Assembly: GCA_947644595.1 (NCBI GenBank)
Contig: CANSAE010000001.1
Span: 490,112 to 554,111 of the forward strand
DNA length: 64,000 bases
Direction of reading: 5' to 3'
Source of the DNA: an uncultured Clostridia bacterium
GTDB lineage: Bacteria; Bacillota; Clostridia; Oscillospirales; Oscillospiraceae
Below the pieces are notes generated by a model, which was given only the letters and a program-made list of their open reading frames with translations, did no database searches and was not told the origin of the DNA. The position numbers and the translations under genes are program-made. This document shows, one piece after another, positions 52,119 to 60,088 of this stretch (position 1 is the first letter of the stretch; every line of letters begins with the position of its first letter).

Positions 52119-52549
52119 GCCTTTTTCCTCCTTTTCCCAAACCGCTTATTCTGTTCATGCCGTTGCTGCTCTGACTTCCGTTCCCGTTCCTTGCGGAGTT
52201 TCTCCGACAATCGGGCAGAAGTTTCTCCGTAAGCTTCTTCATTTGACGCCGCCAGTGCTTTCATTACGGCATCTGCCAATCCCAGGTCCGTCACCGCCAG
52301 CATTGATGTGACCCCTCGCCCCAGAATCCTGGCCAGGTCCGTCTTTTCATAGGGCAGCGTTACCAGCAGAACGCCACGGCCATACACAAAGCCCTCTGCC
52401 CGGTGCCGGGCATTTTCCGATGCGTCCGCCGCCAGAAGTAACAGCTTTGCCTTGCCGGAGCGGCAAGCCGCGCCGCTGTCCGTTTCTCCCGTAGCGCATG
52501 CGCCGGCTTTTTGCATGATGCCAATATAATTCAACGCTTTGTCAGCCAT
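52115..52549 (-). CDS. ylxQ: L7Ae/L30e-family RNA-binding protein (YlxQ)
   Basis: A 144-residue protein. Residues 1-100 form an L7Ae-like fold ([38 protein letters not shown]), followed by a basic tail ([20 protein letters not shown]). It starts at 52549, overlapping the end of ylxR. YlxQ is usually found between nusA and infB and is thought to bind kink-turn RNA. Confidence 0.85.
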   Translation of the reverse strand: MADKALNYIGIMQKAGACATGETDSGAACRSGKAKLLLLAADASENARHRAEGFVYGRGVLLVTLPYEKTDLARILGRGVTSMLAVTDLGLADAVMKALAASNEEAYGETSARLSEKLRKERERKSEQQRHEQNKRFGKRRKKA

Positions 52550-52817
52550 CCTCCACCGCCTCCATTTCCTGTTCCAGACGATCAAAGATTTCTTCCGGGA
52601 TTTCCGTTTCCAAAGAACGCTCCAGCGCCTTCGACTTCCTCGCTTTTTTCAGGCACGCACTGTTATGACAAACATAAGCACCTCTGCCCGGTGCCTTGCC
52701 CCGCGTATCCAAAGAGATACTGCCATCCGGCCCCCGTACCACGCGCACAAGGTCCTTCTTGGGCTTCATTTCACGGCAGCCGAGGCACTGCCGCATAGGT
52801 ATTTTCTTTTGCGTCAC
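52542..52817 (-). CDS. ylxR: YlxR family protein (DUF448)
   Basis: A 91-residue nucleic-acid-binding protein: PMRQCLGCREMKPKKDLVR, then LDTRGKAPGRGAYVCHN and CLKKARKSKALERSL. These are the DUF448 signatures; YlxR has been linked to RNase P and to control of metabolic genes. It sits between nusA and ylxQ in standard order. Confidence 0.9.
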   Translation of the reverse strand: MTQKKIPMRQCLGCREMKPKKDLVRVVRGPDGSISLDTRGKAPGRGAYVCHNSACLKKARKSKALERSLETEIPEEIFDRLEQEMEAVEDG

Positions 52818-52837
52818 GCTCGACTGCCCTCCCGTTC

Positions 52838-53896
52838 TTACTCCGCCTGACTTTCAGGCTTAATATCGATTTTAAATCCGGTGAGCTTTGCGGCCAAACG
52901 GGCATTCTGACCTTCCTTGCCGATGGCCAAAGACAACTGACCGTCCGGCACGATGACCCGGCAGCTTCTGCCATCCTCCAGCATGGTGACGCTCACCACA
53001 TCCGAAGGAGACAATGCCGCCGCGATATACTCTTCCAGATTCTCACTGTATTTAATAATATCAATCTTCTCTCCGCCCAGTTCATCCACAATACTGGCCA
53101 CACGGGCACCACGGTTGCCTACGCAGGCACCGATGGGGTCCACATTCTCGTCCGCAGACCAAACACTTATTTTGGTACGGCTGCCAGCTTCCCGGGCAAT
53201 AGATTTAATCTCCACCGTGCCGTCAAAAATTTCCGGCACTTCCATTTCAAACAGGCGCTTCACAAAACCCGGATGCGTCCGGGAAATCAGGACCTGCGGT
53301 CCTCTGGTAGAACGGCGGACTTCCACCACATACACTTTAATGCGGTCGCCTTCCCGAAGTTCTTCGCCTTTGATGCGCTCCTGGGGCAGCAGCACAGCCT
53401 CTGTAAATTCCGCATTGGAATTGATCTTAATAGATGCACTTCCGGTTCGGGGATCAATGCGGGAAACGACACCTGTCATGAGTTCATGCTCCTTAGAGGT
53501 AAACTCATCGTAGATAATACCGCGCTCCGCTTCCCGAATTCCCTGGATGATGACCTGCTTTGCCGCCTGCGCTGCGATACGTCCGAAATTTTTGGTCTCT
53601 ACCGGCACAGCGATTACATCACCCACATGGGCGCCTTTAACGATTTTTTTGGCCGCCTTCAAGTCGATTTCCAAAATGGGATCTTCCATTTCCTCTACCA
53701 CGGTTTTGTTTTCCACCAGCTGAATCCGCCGGCCAACCTCATCTAAGATCACCTGCACATCGCCGTCGTACTCTTCCCCGTTATCCTTACGGAAAGCCGC
53801 CAACATGGCCTGTGTGATTTTATCATACATGTACTCTCTGGGGATGCCCTTTTCCTTCTCAATGTCTTCTACAGCTGAAAAGAATTCTGCATTCAT
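52838..53896 (-). CDS. nusA: Transcription termination/antitermination factor NusA
   Basis: NusA binds RNA polymerase and nascent RNA. Length is 352 residues, the Firmicutes form without C-terminal acidic repeats. The N-terminal domain is followed by S1 (VVSRIDPRTGSASIKINS), KH1 (VGNRGARVASIVDELGGEKI) and KH2 (LAIGKEGQNARLAAKLTG). It lies between rimP and ylxR. Confidence 0.96.
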   Translation of the reverse strand: MNAEFFSAVEDIEKEKGIPREYMYDKITQAMLAAFRKDNGEEYDGDVQVILDEVGRRIQLVENKTVVEEMEDPILEIDLKAAKKIVKGAHVGDVIAVPVETKNFGRIAAQAAKQVIIQGIREAERGIIYDEFTSKEHELMTGVVSRIDPRTGSASIKINSNAEFTEAVLLPQERIKGEELREGDRIKVYVVEVRRSTRGPQVLISRTHPGFVKRLFEMEVPEIFDGTVEIKSIAREAGSRTKISVWSADENVDPIGACVGNRGARVASIVDELGGEKIDIIKYSENLEEYIAAALSPSDVVSVTMLEDGRSCRVIVPDGQLSLAIGKEGQNARLAAKLTGFKIDIKPESQAE

Positions 53897-53917
53897 GTCC
53901 TCGTGCCTTTCCTTTCT

Positions 53918-54373
53918 TTATATCTCCACATATAATCTCACCTGTGCTACCATGGGCTTCTTCAAAGTCACTTCCCGTTGCCCCGCCATCAGCACCACAT
54001 CGCCATTTTCATAACCGGTCAACAGTCCCACATAGTTTTTTTGCCCTTCAAACGGCTGATACAGCTTTACCTGCACCTGGCTGCCCATAAACTTTTCAAA
54101 GTCCGACGGACGTTTCAGTTCCCGATCGATCCCGGCGGACCCTACCTCAAACACATAGCTGTACGGAATGGGGTCTGCTTCATCCAAAATGGGGTCTAAT
54201 GCCCGGCTGACCGTCTCACAGTCATTGATGTCCACGCCGCCGTCCTTATCAATATAGACCCGCAGGTACTGGGTACCCGCCTCTTTGACGAACTCCACGT
54301 CCCATAGCTCTACACCGTTAGCCTCTGCCACAGGCTGTGCTAACTGCCAGACCGTTTCTGTAATTTTACTCAT
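53918..54373 (-). CDS. rimP: Ribosome maturation factor RimP
   Basis: RimP supports 30S assembly together with S12. From the ATG at 54373 it is 151 residues (VELWDVEFVKEAGTQYLRVY, CETVSRALDPILDEAD, FEVGSAGIDRELKRPSDF). An upstream in-frame ATG would read through the leader hairpin and is rejected. It is the first gene of the nusA-infB operon and has a leader hairpin at 54417-54446. Confidence 0.93.
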   Translation of the reverse strand: MSKITETVWQLAQPVAEANGVELWDVEFVKEAGTQYLRVYIDKDGGVDINDCETVSRALDPILDEADPIPYSYVFEVGSAGIDRELKRPSDFEKFMGSQVQVKLYQPFEGQKNYVGLLTGYENGDVVLMAGQREVTLKKPMVAQVRLYVEI

Positions 54374-54416
54374 CTTGCACCTATCTCTGCATAATTTTGA
54401 CTGTTTCAAAATAGTC

Positions 54417-54446
54417 AACAAAAAGAGTGGGCAGACGCCCACTCTC
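54417..54446 (-). terminator. Leader hairpin/attenuator of the rimP-nusA operon
   Basis: On the minus strand GAGAGTGGGC pairs with GCCCACTCT, followed by TTTTTG, about 45 bases before the rimP ATG. It has the form of an intrinsic terminator in front of an operon that contains nusA, so autogenous control of termination is plausible. Confidence 0.65.
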
Positions 54447-54519
54447 AGTCGACCTTGATACTTGCTAATGGCATTATACCACATTTTGCATGAATTGCAA
54501 CCCTTTTTTACCGATAAAA

Positions 54520-54747
54520 TCAGGGATTTTCAGTAATATCAGGAGATTCAATTGCCTGCGGAAGCTCTGTCACCCATACCACATCCGGAATAGTGACCTC
54601 CGGCAGTTCATCCTGCTCCGCTTCCGATCCGCTGCGGTACTCCAATGTACGGGAAGCGATCAGCAAAGCCAATATGATCACCAGCAACGCCAGAATGATG
54701 CCGGACAGCGCCACCGCAGCCCGCTCTTTCAAATATTTCCAAGTCAC
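54520..54747 (-). CDS. Small single-span membrane protein
   Basis: A 75-residue protein starting at GTG 54747 behind AAAGGAGGG. One membrane helix (about residues 13-33, VALSGIILALLVIILALLIA) and an acidic C-terminal tail (EAEQDELPEVTIPD). No family recognised. It lies between the 3' part of sigK and the rimP leader on the same strand, so after sigK repair it might be transcribed together with sigK. Confidence 0.65.
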   Translation of the reverse strand: MTWKYLKERAAVALSGIILALLVIILALLIASRTLEYRSGSEAEQDELPEVTIPDVVWVTELPQAIESPDITENP

Positions 54748-54800
54748 GGCAGCCTTGCCCTCCTTTGTCTTTATCTTTGGAGGTAATTATAGCACATTCG

Positions 54801-55290
54801 TCACCGTTCGTCAAAGCATTGGTTCAATTTTTCCAACGCTTTCTTCTCAATACGCGATACATAAGATCGGCTAATTCCCAACAGATCAGCGGTTTCCCGC
54901 TGTGTTTTGGGTGCTCCGGTATCCAGGCCATAACGTAATTTAATAATTCTGGATTCCCGGTCATCCAAAACCGTATCTACATAACTGCGAAGCTGTACGC
55001 ATAGCTCATCATCTCCGATGCGCTCCAACATTTCATCCTCTTGGCTGAGTACGTCGATCAACGACAGGCTGTTGCCATCTCCGTCTAAATCAATAGAATC
55101 TGATAACGACAAGTCTCCCGCACTCTTTTTTTGCGACCGGAAATGCATGAGCACTTCGTTCTCAATACATTTACTGGCATAAGTCGCCAATCGTACCCCT
55201 TTGTCCGGACGGTATGTATTCACGCCTTTGATCAGCCCGATAGTCCCAATAGAAATCAAATCATCTCCATCTTCCGCGCTGGTATAATAT
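54801..55290 (-). CDS. sigK: Sigma-K, C-terminal part (3' fragment of split gene)
   Basis: Encodes regions 2 to 4 of the late mother-cell sigma factor: DDLISIGTIGLIKGVNTY, TYASKCIENEVLMHFRSQKK, and the region 4 helix-turn-helix QRETADLLGISRSYVSRIEK. In this arrangement it has no proper start: the frame enters from the junction at 55291-55295. The 5' part lies at 63092-63291. Joining at the shared AAGAA gives a frame of 230 codons including stop, in good agreement with SigK length. Until excision this part is probably silent. Confidence 0.93.
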
Positions 55291-56923
55291 TTCTTAGACA
55301 GTTGAAGCGGAAGGAGGATTTTTGCCGTTCCAAAACGACCCCATAGGGGTCGCCGACTTTCAGATGGATGCCAAGGTGTATTTCCTCTTTGGTGCTTTCC
55401 CGCTTGACAATGATGCGGTCAAGAATCGTCGTTACCAGTGCGGAATTGATGCCATCCTCGAAGGATAGTTCCCGTTCCACCAGGTTTTTGATCTGCTCCA
55501 GTTGCTCAACAGACCGCTTTCCTTTCTGTTCCTCTATGTATAGGGTTTCTAACCGCTCTTCAAGATTTTCGATTTGCCTGTTGAAGCCATCATTTCGGCT
55601 TTTGAACTCCTCCGAGGAAAGCGCCCCGTCGATGCTCAGTTCCAGCAGACGGTCTTTCTTCTTCCGGATGACTTCCAGTTCTTCCTCGATTTGTTTGGCA
55701 TCCTGCCGGTAGTCGTGTTCATCCGGGACGCTTTGGATGACTTTCACCACGGAATCCACAATGGCCTGCTTATCTTGGGCCAGTTCGTTGAATATCTGTG
55801 CCATGATAGCGTCCAGTTCTGTGCTGCGGAGCTGGGGCACCGAGCATCCCGCCCGGCCACGCTGGCGGTAAACCTTACACTGCCAGACTTCTTTTTTCCC
55901 TTTACCGCTCCTCAGTATCTGCCGGTGATAGCTGGTACCGTGTTCCTCGCAGATGATTTTTCCGCTGTACGGATAGCGGTTGTGAAACTCTGCCGCCGGT
56001 TGGTGGGACATCATTTGCTGGCTGCGTTGTTTGTATAAAGCGTTGGCTCGATCCCATAGTTCTTCCGACACAATGGCCGGGATAGATGGGTCCGGGTATG
56101 TCACCCATTCGCTTTCGTCCAGCTCCACTGTGCGTTTACTACGATAGTCTACGGACTGGCTCTTGTTTCCGCAGTACCAGCCCTTGTATTTGGGATTGCA
56201 CAGGATATGGCGGATGGTCAGCACATTAAATTGATTCCCCTGTCGGCTGGTGAAACCCTCGTCATACAGGACTTGAGAGATTTTGCGGATGCCGATTTGC
56301 TGATTCGCATAGAGGTCAAAGATGCGCCGCACCACGCGGGCTTCTTCCTCGTTGATGGTCAGCACGCAGTCTTTCTTGTCATATCCCCAGAGTTTGTCAT
56401 TCCCCAGCACATGGCCGTTCTTGATGGCCTGACGGAAACCGAATTTCAAGCGTTCCGACAGCTTACGCACCTCATCCTGGGCGACCCCGGCCATGACCAC
56501 CAGCCGGAATTCGCTGTCGCTGTCCAAAGTGTTGATGTTGTCGTTTTGGAACAGCACCCCCACATCATGCTCAAGCAGTTCCTGGGTATACTTAATGCTG
56601 TCCAGCGTACTGCGTGAAAAGCGGGATATTTCCTTCGTGATGATAAAATCGAACCGCCCTGCTTTGGCGTCCGCGATCATCCGATTGAAACTATCCCGCT
56701 TTTTCGTACTCGTCCCGCTGATTCCCTCGTCGATGTAGCCCTCCACATAGGTCCAGTTGAGCTTGCTTTGGATCAGCTCCGTATAATATTGTACTTGGTT
56801 TTCCAAACTGTTGAGCTGCTCGTCCCGGTCTGTAGAGACCCTGGCATAAAATGTGACCCGCAACGGAAGGTCAAAAATCGTTTTTCCATTGCGAAGTTCA
56901 TTGCGGATCCTAAGAACATTCAT
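55256..56923 (-). CDS. Large serine recombinase of the sigK element
   Basis: A 555-residue large serine recombinase, the likely excisase/integrase of the element. The catalytic domain shows R28 and S30 in FYARVSTDRDEQ, ISGTSTKKRDSF and EISRFSRS. Then come the recombinase domain (WGYDKKDCVLTINEEEARVV), a zinc-ribbon-like part (KIICEEHGTSYHR, CKVYRQRGRAGC) and a coiled coil (about 410-480). Its last 11 residues are encoded beyond the junction, inside sigK DNA in another frame, so its C-terminus should change after excision. The start overlaps the small upstream gene by 14 bases. Confidence 0.93.
   Translation of the reverse strand: MNVLRIRNELRNGKTIFDLPLRVTFYARVSTDRDEQLNSLENQVQYYTELIQSKLNWTYVEGYIDEGISGTSTKKRDSFNRMIADAKAGRFDFIITKEISRFSRSTLDSIKYTQELLEHDVGVLFQNDNINTLDSDSEFRLVVMAGVAQDEVRKLSERLKFGFRQAIKNGHVLGNDKLWGYDKKDCVLTINEEEARVVRRIFDLYANQQIGIRKISQVLYDEGFTSRQGNQFNVLTIRHILCNPKYKGWYCGNKSQSVDYRSKRTVELDESEWVTYPDPSIPAIVSEELWDRANALYKQRSQQMMSHQPAAEFHNRYPYSGKIICEEHGTSYHRQILRSGKGKKEVWQCKVYRQRGRAGCSVPQLRSTELDAIMAQIFNELAQDKQAIVDSVVKVIQSVPDEHDYRQDAKQIEEELEVIRKKKDRLLELSIDGALSSEEFKSRNDGFNRQIENLEERLETLYIEEQKGKRSVEQLEQIKNLVERELSFEDGINSALVTTILDRIIVKRESTKEEIHLGIHLKVGDPYGVVLERQKSSFRFNCLRNIIPARKMEMI
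55271..55313. other. Left junction (attachment site) of the sigK element
   Basis: The pentamer TTCTT (AAGAA on the coding strand) at 55291-55295 is the point where sigK and element sequences meet. CTTCCGC (55271-55277) and GCGGAAG (55307-55313) form an inverted repeat centred on it, as expected for a serine recombinase site with two protein half-sites. Confidence 0.75.
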
Positions 56924-57092
56924 CAGCGCCCGCCTCCTTTGTCAAGCACACAGGATACTGCAACAGCGCCGGAAAATCCATCACAGAATACACCAAATCT
57001 TTTGCCGACAAATAGGTGGTTTTTGATATAAGCCCCTCCGAAAAGGCTTTGTCGATGAGTACACTGACAATATCTCTTTGTGCGCTTTCCAA
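56910..57092 (-). CDS. Small protein coupled to the serine recombinase
   Basis: A 60-residue protein starting at TTG 57092 behind GAGGTG. It overlaps the recombinase start by 14 bases, so translation is coupled. The core (VLIDKAFSEGLISKTTYLSA) loosely follows the SHOCT pattern: helix, Gly, turn, helix. Such small genes often accompany recombinases in Clostridia; a role as recombinase partner or directionality factor is conceivable but unproven. Confidence 0.65.
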   Translation of the reverse strand: MESAQRDIVSVLIDKAFSEGLISKTTYLSAKDLVYSVMDFPALLQYPVCLTKEAGADECS

Positions 57093-57110
57093 ATTGCATC
57101 ACCTCGTTTC

Positions 57111-57139
57111 AAAGTATGAATTGCAGAAAACAAAAATAC
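57111..57139 (-). promoter_or_regulatory. Possible sigma-E-type (mother-cell) promoter of the recombinase operon
   Basis: On the minus strand GTATTTT (57139-57133), a 14-base spacer and CATACTTT (57118-57111) resemble the sigma-E pattern. The predicted start is very near the ribosome site, giving a very short leader, which weakens the case. It overlaps the end of the preceding terminator. Confidence 0.35.
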
Positions 57140-57162
57140 CGGGCGGTGTTCCCGCCCAGTAT
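57130..57162 (-). terminator. Terminator after the 306-residue element gene
   Basis: TACTGGGCGG pairs with CCGCCCGGTA on the minus strand, followed by TTTTTG. It separates the upstream element genes from the recombinase operon. Confidence 0.8.
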
Positions 57163-57170
57163 CGCTTATT

Positions 57171-58091
57171 TCATTCACTCATTAGATTTCTCAGCACCGC
57201 AGCATGCCGATGACCCAAGCCGGATGTTTGCATAAAATGCGCCTGCATCTCTTTGACTGTATGCCCCGCTCGAAGTGGCTGTGTCCGGCGCTCCACATGT
57301 CCGTTCTCCAAATAATAATTTGCAGTCGCAAAAACATGCCCACGCGTAAGAATGTACTCAATAATTTTCAAGAGCTTCTCAAAATTACGTGTCAAAGTTT
57401 TGAACGAATCCACCACAAGTGCGCCGTTGGGTGCGGAGGTAATGTCTTTCAACAAGGTCATCAGCTCCGGGTCCATTTCCGGCACATAGGCGTCAAAAAT
57501 CGATTTTACCATATCACCATTGGCAGTCTTGCCTTGTCCATCTGCATTCACAGGCATATCCATCTGATATGGTGTTTCTGTCAAGATCGGCTGATACTCA
57601 ACCACTTTGGCAGAAGTCGTTCCCAGCTTTTGCAGCGCCGCCCAAGCTGCCGGGAACTTCTCGCCGGCTTCCAGGTACAAATCCGGGGCAGTGCTGCTCT
57701 TTGCTTCTTTACATAGCTTCGCGAAATCCTGATTGTTGAAATAGCGAATGGCACTTCCAGTGATCGCACGGACATCACGGCTGGAGATAGCCGAGGATAA
57801 ACCCGCTCGTTGATAGCTTTCGCTTTGGATTGTTTCAATGGGACTGTTGCGGATCGCGACGACTACAAAGCACTTCGTGTCATATTTGCCCGCCGGGTCG
57901 TAGAACGGACCTTCCTCAGAACCCAGCAAAAGTACAGTTTTCCGAAACGCCACATCATCCCAATTCCGGAGTAAGGAAGTGATTTGCAACTCGATTGTTT
58001 TCGCTGTGTAATTAATGAAATCTTCCGCGACCCCATAAGTCCGTAGCATAGGCGCCAAGACATTTTCCAAATAGTTCGTCACTGCATTCAT
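57171..58091 (-). CDS. Element protein of unknown function with a resolvase-like C-terminal segment
   Basis: A 306-residue soluble protein. The first 200 residues match nothing I recognise. A C-terminal segment (about 208-260: ELMTLLKDITSAPNGALVVD, then FKTLTRNFEKLLKIIEYIL and RGHVFATANYYLEN) follows the pattern of the second half of a serine-recombinase catalytic domain, where the active enzyme next door has RMIADAKAGRFDFIITKEIS and FSRSTLDSIKYTQEL; the usual D-R-L-x-R box is degenerate. It may be a non-catalytic partner. GAGG stands ten bases before the ATG. Confidence 0.6.
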   Translation of the reverse strand: MNAVTNYLENVLAPMLRTYGVAEDFINYTAKTIELQITSLLRNWDDVAFRKTVLLLGSEEGPFYDPAGKYDTKCFVVVAIRNSPIETIQSESYQRAGLSSAISSRDVRAITGSAIRYFNNQDFAKLCKEAKSSTAPDLYLEAGEKFPAAWAALQKLGTTSAKVVEYQPILTETPYQMDMPVNADGQGKTANGDMVKSIFDAYVPEMDPELMTLLKDITSAPNGALVVDSFKTLTRNFEKLLKIIEYILTRGHVFATANYYLENGHVERRTQPLRAGHTVKEMQAHFMQTSGLGHRHAAVLRNLMSE

Positions 58092-58143
58092 ATCTTATAT
58101 CCTCAGTTTCTTTGTATATGAGGATTATGTCATAAATGCCCGC

Positions 58144-58563
58144 TTATTGCAAGTTTAAGCTGATATTGCTTTCCTTTGACGGATAGTAAGCTTTCGTTTT
58201 ATAGTCCGGCAAAGTCTTTTCTGTAAATACCAAATCATCAGTTCCAAATGTTAAATTCGTATTTTCACACAATAGGAAAACTTGGATCGTAGGCACGCGT
58301 TCGTCCTCCGCAATAGGCAGACACGCTCGACCTTCTACAAGGACCAAATCGAATTCCCTCATCTGAACACATTGGAGCAAATGCAGCAAAACGCTGTCTG
58401 GATCGTTGAAATTGAATTCCCCTGTATGAAAAAACGCATACTCGATTGCAAACACATGCTCTTGTGCATAGTTTTCTAACAGCGAATACTGCCGTTCCAG
58501 TTCTTTCTGCTTGTCCTGATTGGACAGTTCTTCCGCCACATGGCAAAACAGCGCCACCCGCAT
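58144..58563 (-). CDS. Degenerate serine-recombinase N-terminal domain, catalytic Ser absent
   Basis: A 139-residue protein. MRVALFCHVAEELSNQDKQK aligns with the start of serine recombinases (compare FYARVSTDRDEQ in the active enzyme), followed by LENYAQEHVFAIEYAF and REFDLVLVEG, matching the later strand and helix pattern. The catalytic Arg and Ser positions are H8 and A10, so strand cleavage is not expected. The start at 58563 has AAAGGAG upstream. It is followed by the 306-residue gene that resembles the other half of the same domain. A regulatory role is inferred. Confidence 0.65.
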   Translation of the reverse strand: MRVALFCHVAEELSNQDKQKELERQYSLLENYAQEHVFAIEYAFFHTGEFNFNDPDSVLLHLLQCVQMREFDLVLVEGRACLPIAEDERVPTIQVFLLCENTNLTFGTDDLVFTEKTLPDYKTKAYYPSKESNISLNLQ

Positions 58564-58639
58564 ATCAGTCACACTCCTTTCACTTGATTTTACCTCTGCA
58601 TCCCCGCAAAGCAATCCGAATATTGTCAGTCCGCCAAAC

Positions 58640-59767
58640 TCAAGTTTTTTTGAGTGTGTCCATGCAGTCGAACTTGTCCTCATAAGTCAAATGAGAGTAC
58701 ATATCAATGGTAGTTGAGATACTGCTATGCCCTAACCAATGCTGTACCTGCACCATGGAAAGCCCACTCGTAATCAGAAGATTCGCGCTGGTATGCCGCA
58801 GGTCATGGAATCGAATCTCCCGCAGCTCGCTTTTTCTCAAGAGTTTCTTAAAACCTTGTGTCACATAATTGGGCCGCAAAACTTGGTCCTGTTCATCAAC
58901 GCAAATGTAGTCATCCGGATCAGGCTCCATGCCGCCGTATCGGCGCTGCTTTTCAGCCAACAGGTAGTCTTTCGCAACATCCACCAATGGAAAACGGCGA
59001 GCACTGGCATTACGCTTTAATTGGTCACGTTCTATCAACTGGTATTTCCCGTCGATTGAGTTGAAGTGAACGGTATGGTTGATGTTCATGGTATCCTGTG
59101 TAAAGCCAACTGCTCCCCAGCGAAGGCCCAGCACCTCACTGCGGCGCAATCCATAGAACAACGCAAAGAAAATCGGAAGTTCCAGTTTCGTTCCCTCTGC
59201 TGCTTTCAGCAGTTGTTTGGCTTCCTCCAAAGAATAGCAATCATTTACCGGCTTGCTTGCGGACGGCAACGTAACACGTTCCGCTGGATTATAAGGAATC
59301 AAGTCCAGTTGTACTGCTTCCCTCAGCGCTTTATGGATGTTCGCATGGTGTCTGCGGACTGAGTTTGCGGAAAGTCCTCTTTGCAATAGCGAATCATAGT
59401 ATTCTTGTAAATCCCTCGCATGCAGTGTTCCAAGCGTGCATCCTTTTGCATCGAAATACGGACAAATGCTGTCAAGCACAATGCTCTGATATCCGCTGTA
59501 TGTACTGGGTGCTACCTTGTGTTCCATCCGCTTCAGCCATGTTTTTAAGTACGACGCAAAAAGGACGCCACCAGCGTCATTGATCGGGTTGTATTCATCA
59601 TGATAAGTCTGGCGCAGTTCCAGCAACATTTCTTCCGCCTTTCGTTTGTTCCCTTTTTCTTTTAAGTGAAGGGCGATCCATTTTTGTTTGGCATACCCGT
59701 TCTCTCCCTTGACCATGAGAATGGCATACCAGTATCCGTTTTTAACTGTAAGATGGCCAGATAGCAT
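58640..59767 (-). CDS. Tyrosine recombinase/integrase
   Basis: A 375-residue phage-type integrase. An N-terminal arm-binding domain (HLTVKNGYWYAILMVKGENG) is followed by a SAM-like core-binding domain (about 75-165) and the catalytic domain with R208 (YGLRRSEVLGLRW), H321 and R324 (HDLRHTSANLL), H347 (HWLGHSS) and Y357 (DMYSHL); all expected residues are present, so it is probably active. The ATG at 59767 has AAAGGAG eight bases upstream. It is transcribed towards the degenerate recombinase gene. A second recombinase type in the skin-like element suggests a nested insertion. Confidence 0.92.
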   Translation of the reverse strand: MLSGHLTVKNGYWYAILMVKGENGYAKQKWIALHLKEKGNKRKAEEMLLELRQTYHDEYNPINDAGGVLFASYLKTWLKRMEHKVAPSTYSGYQSIVLDSICPYFDAKGCTLGTLHARDLQEYYDSLLQRGLSANSVRRHHANIHKALREAVQLDLIPYNPAERVTLPSASKPVNDCYSLEEAKQLLKAAEGTKLELPIFFALFYGLRRSEVLGLRWGAVGFTQDTMNINHTVHFNSIDGKYQLIERDQLKRNASARRFPLVDVAKDYLLAEKQRRYGGMEPDPDDYICVDEQDQVLRPNYVTQGFKKLLRKSELREIRFHDLRHTSANLLITSGLSMVQVQHWLGHSSISTTIDMYSHLTYEDKFDCMDTLKKT

Positions 59768-59942
59768 TCTATCATCTCCTTTATTTTTCATATATTGTTT
59801 TTGTTCTTCTAATAATCTGTTCCTATATTTCCGTCCAACATATTATGTTAACTCGGCGTAGTTGACTCGAAATCAAGTATACAATGTTACCGACACATGG
59901 GTTCGAATAGAATAAAAACAAGCCAATTTTTGTCGAAATTTC

Positions 59943-59982
59943 AAAAAGCTGCCGATTCTGGGTTTAGAATCGGCAGTTTTAT
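59943..59982. terminator. Hairpin terminator between divergent element genes
   Basis: CTGCCGATTCT pairs with AGAATCGGCAG around a six-base loop; T runs follow on both strands. The 59768-60088 gap otherwise holds the promoter at 60032-60059 and a stretch near 59860-59915 that looks like a degraded tRNA-Ser. Confidence 0.65.
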
Positions 59983-60031
59983 AATATTATCACCAAAATT
60001 TGAGTATAATTATACCGCCGCAAAAAGTCCT

Positions 60032-60059
60032 TTGATTTTATGCGATAACATGCTATAAT
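60032..60059 (+). promoter_or_regulatory. Promoter of the AAA ATPase gene
   Basis: TTGATT (60032-60037), a 16-base spacer and TATAAT (60054-60059), 30 bases before the ATG. It probably drives both the ATPase and the reverse transcriptase genes. Confidence 0.7.
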
Positions 60060-60088
60060 GTCGTTAGATATTTTGTGAGGTGATGCCT

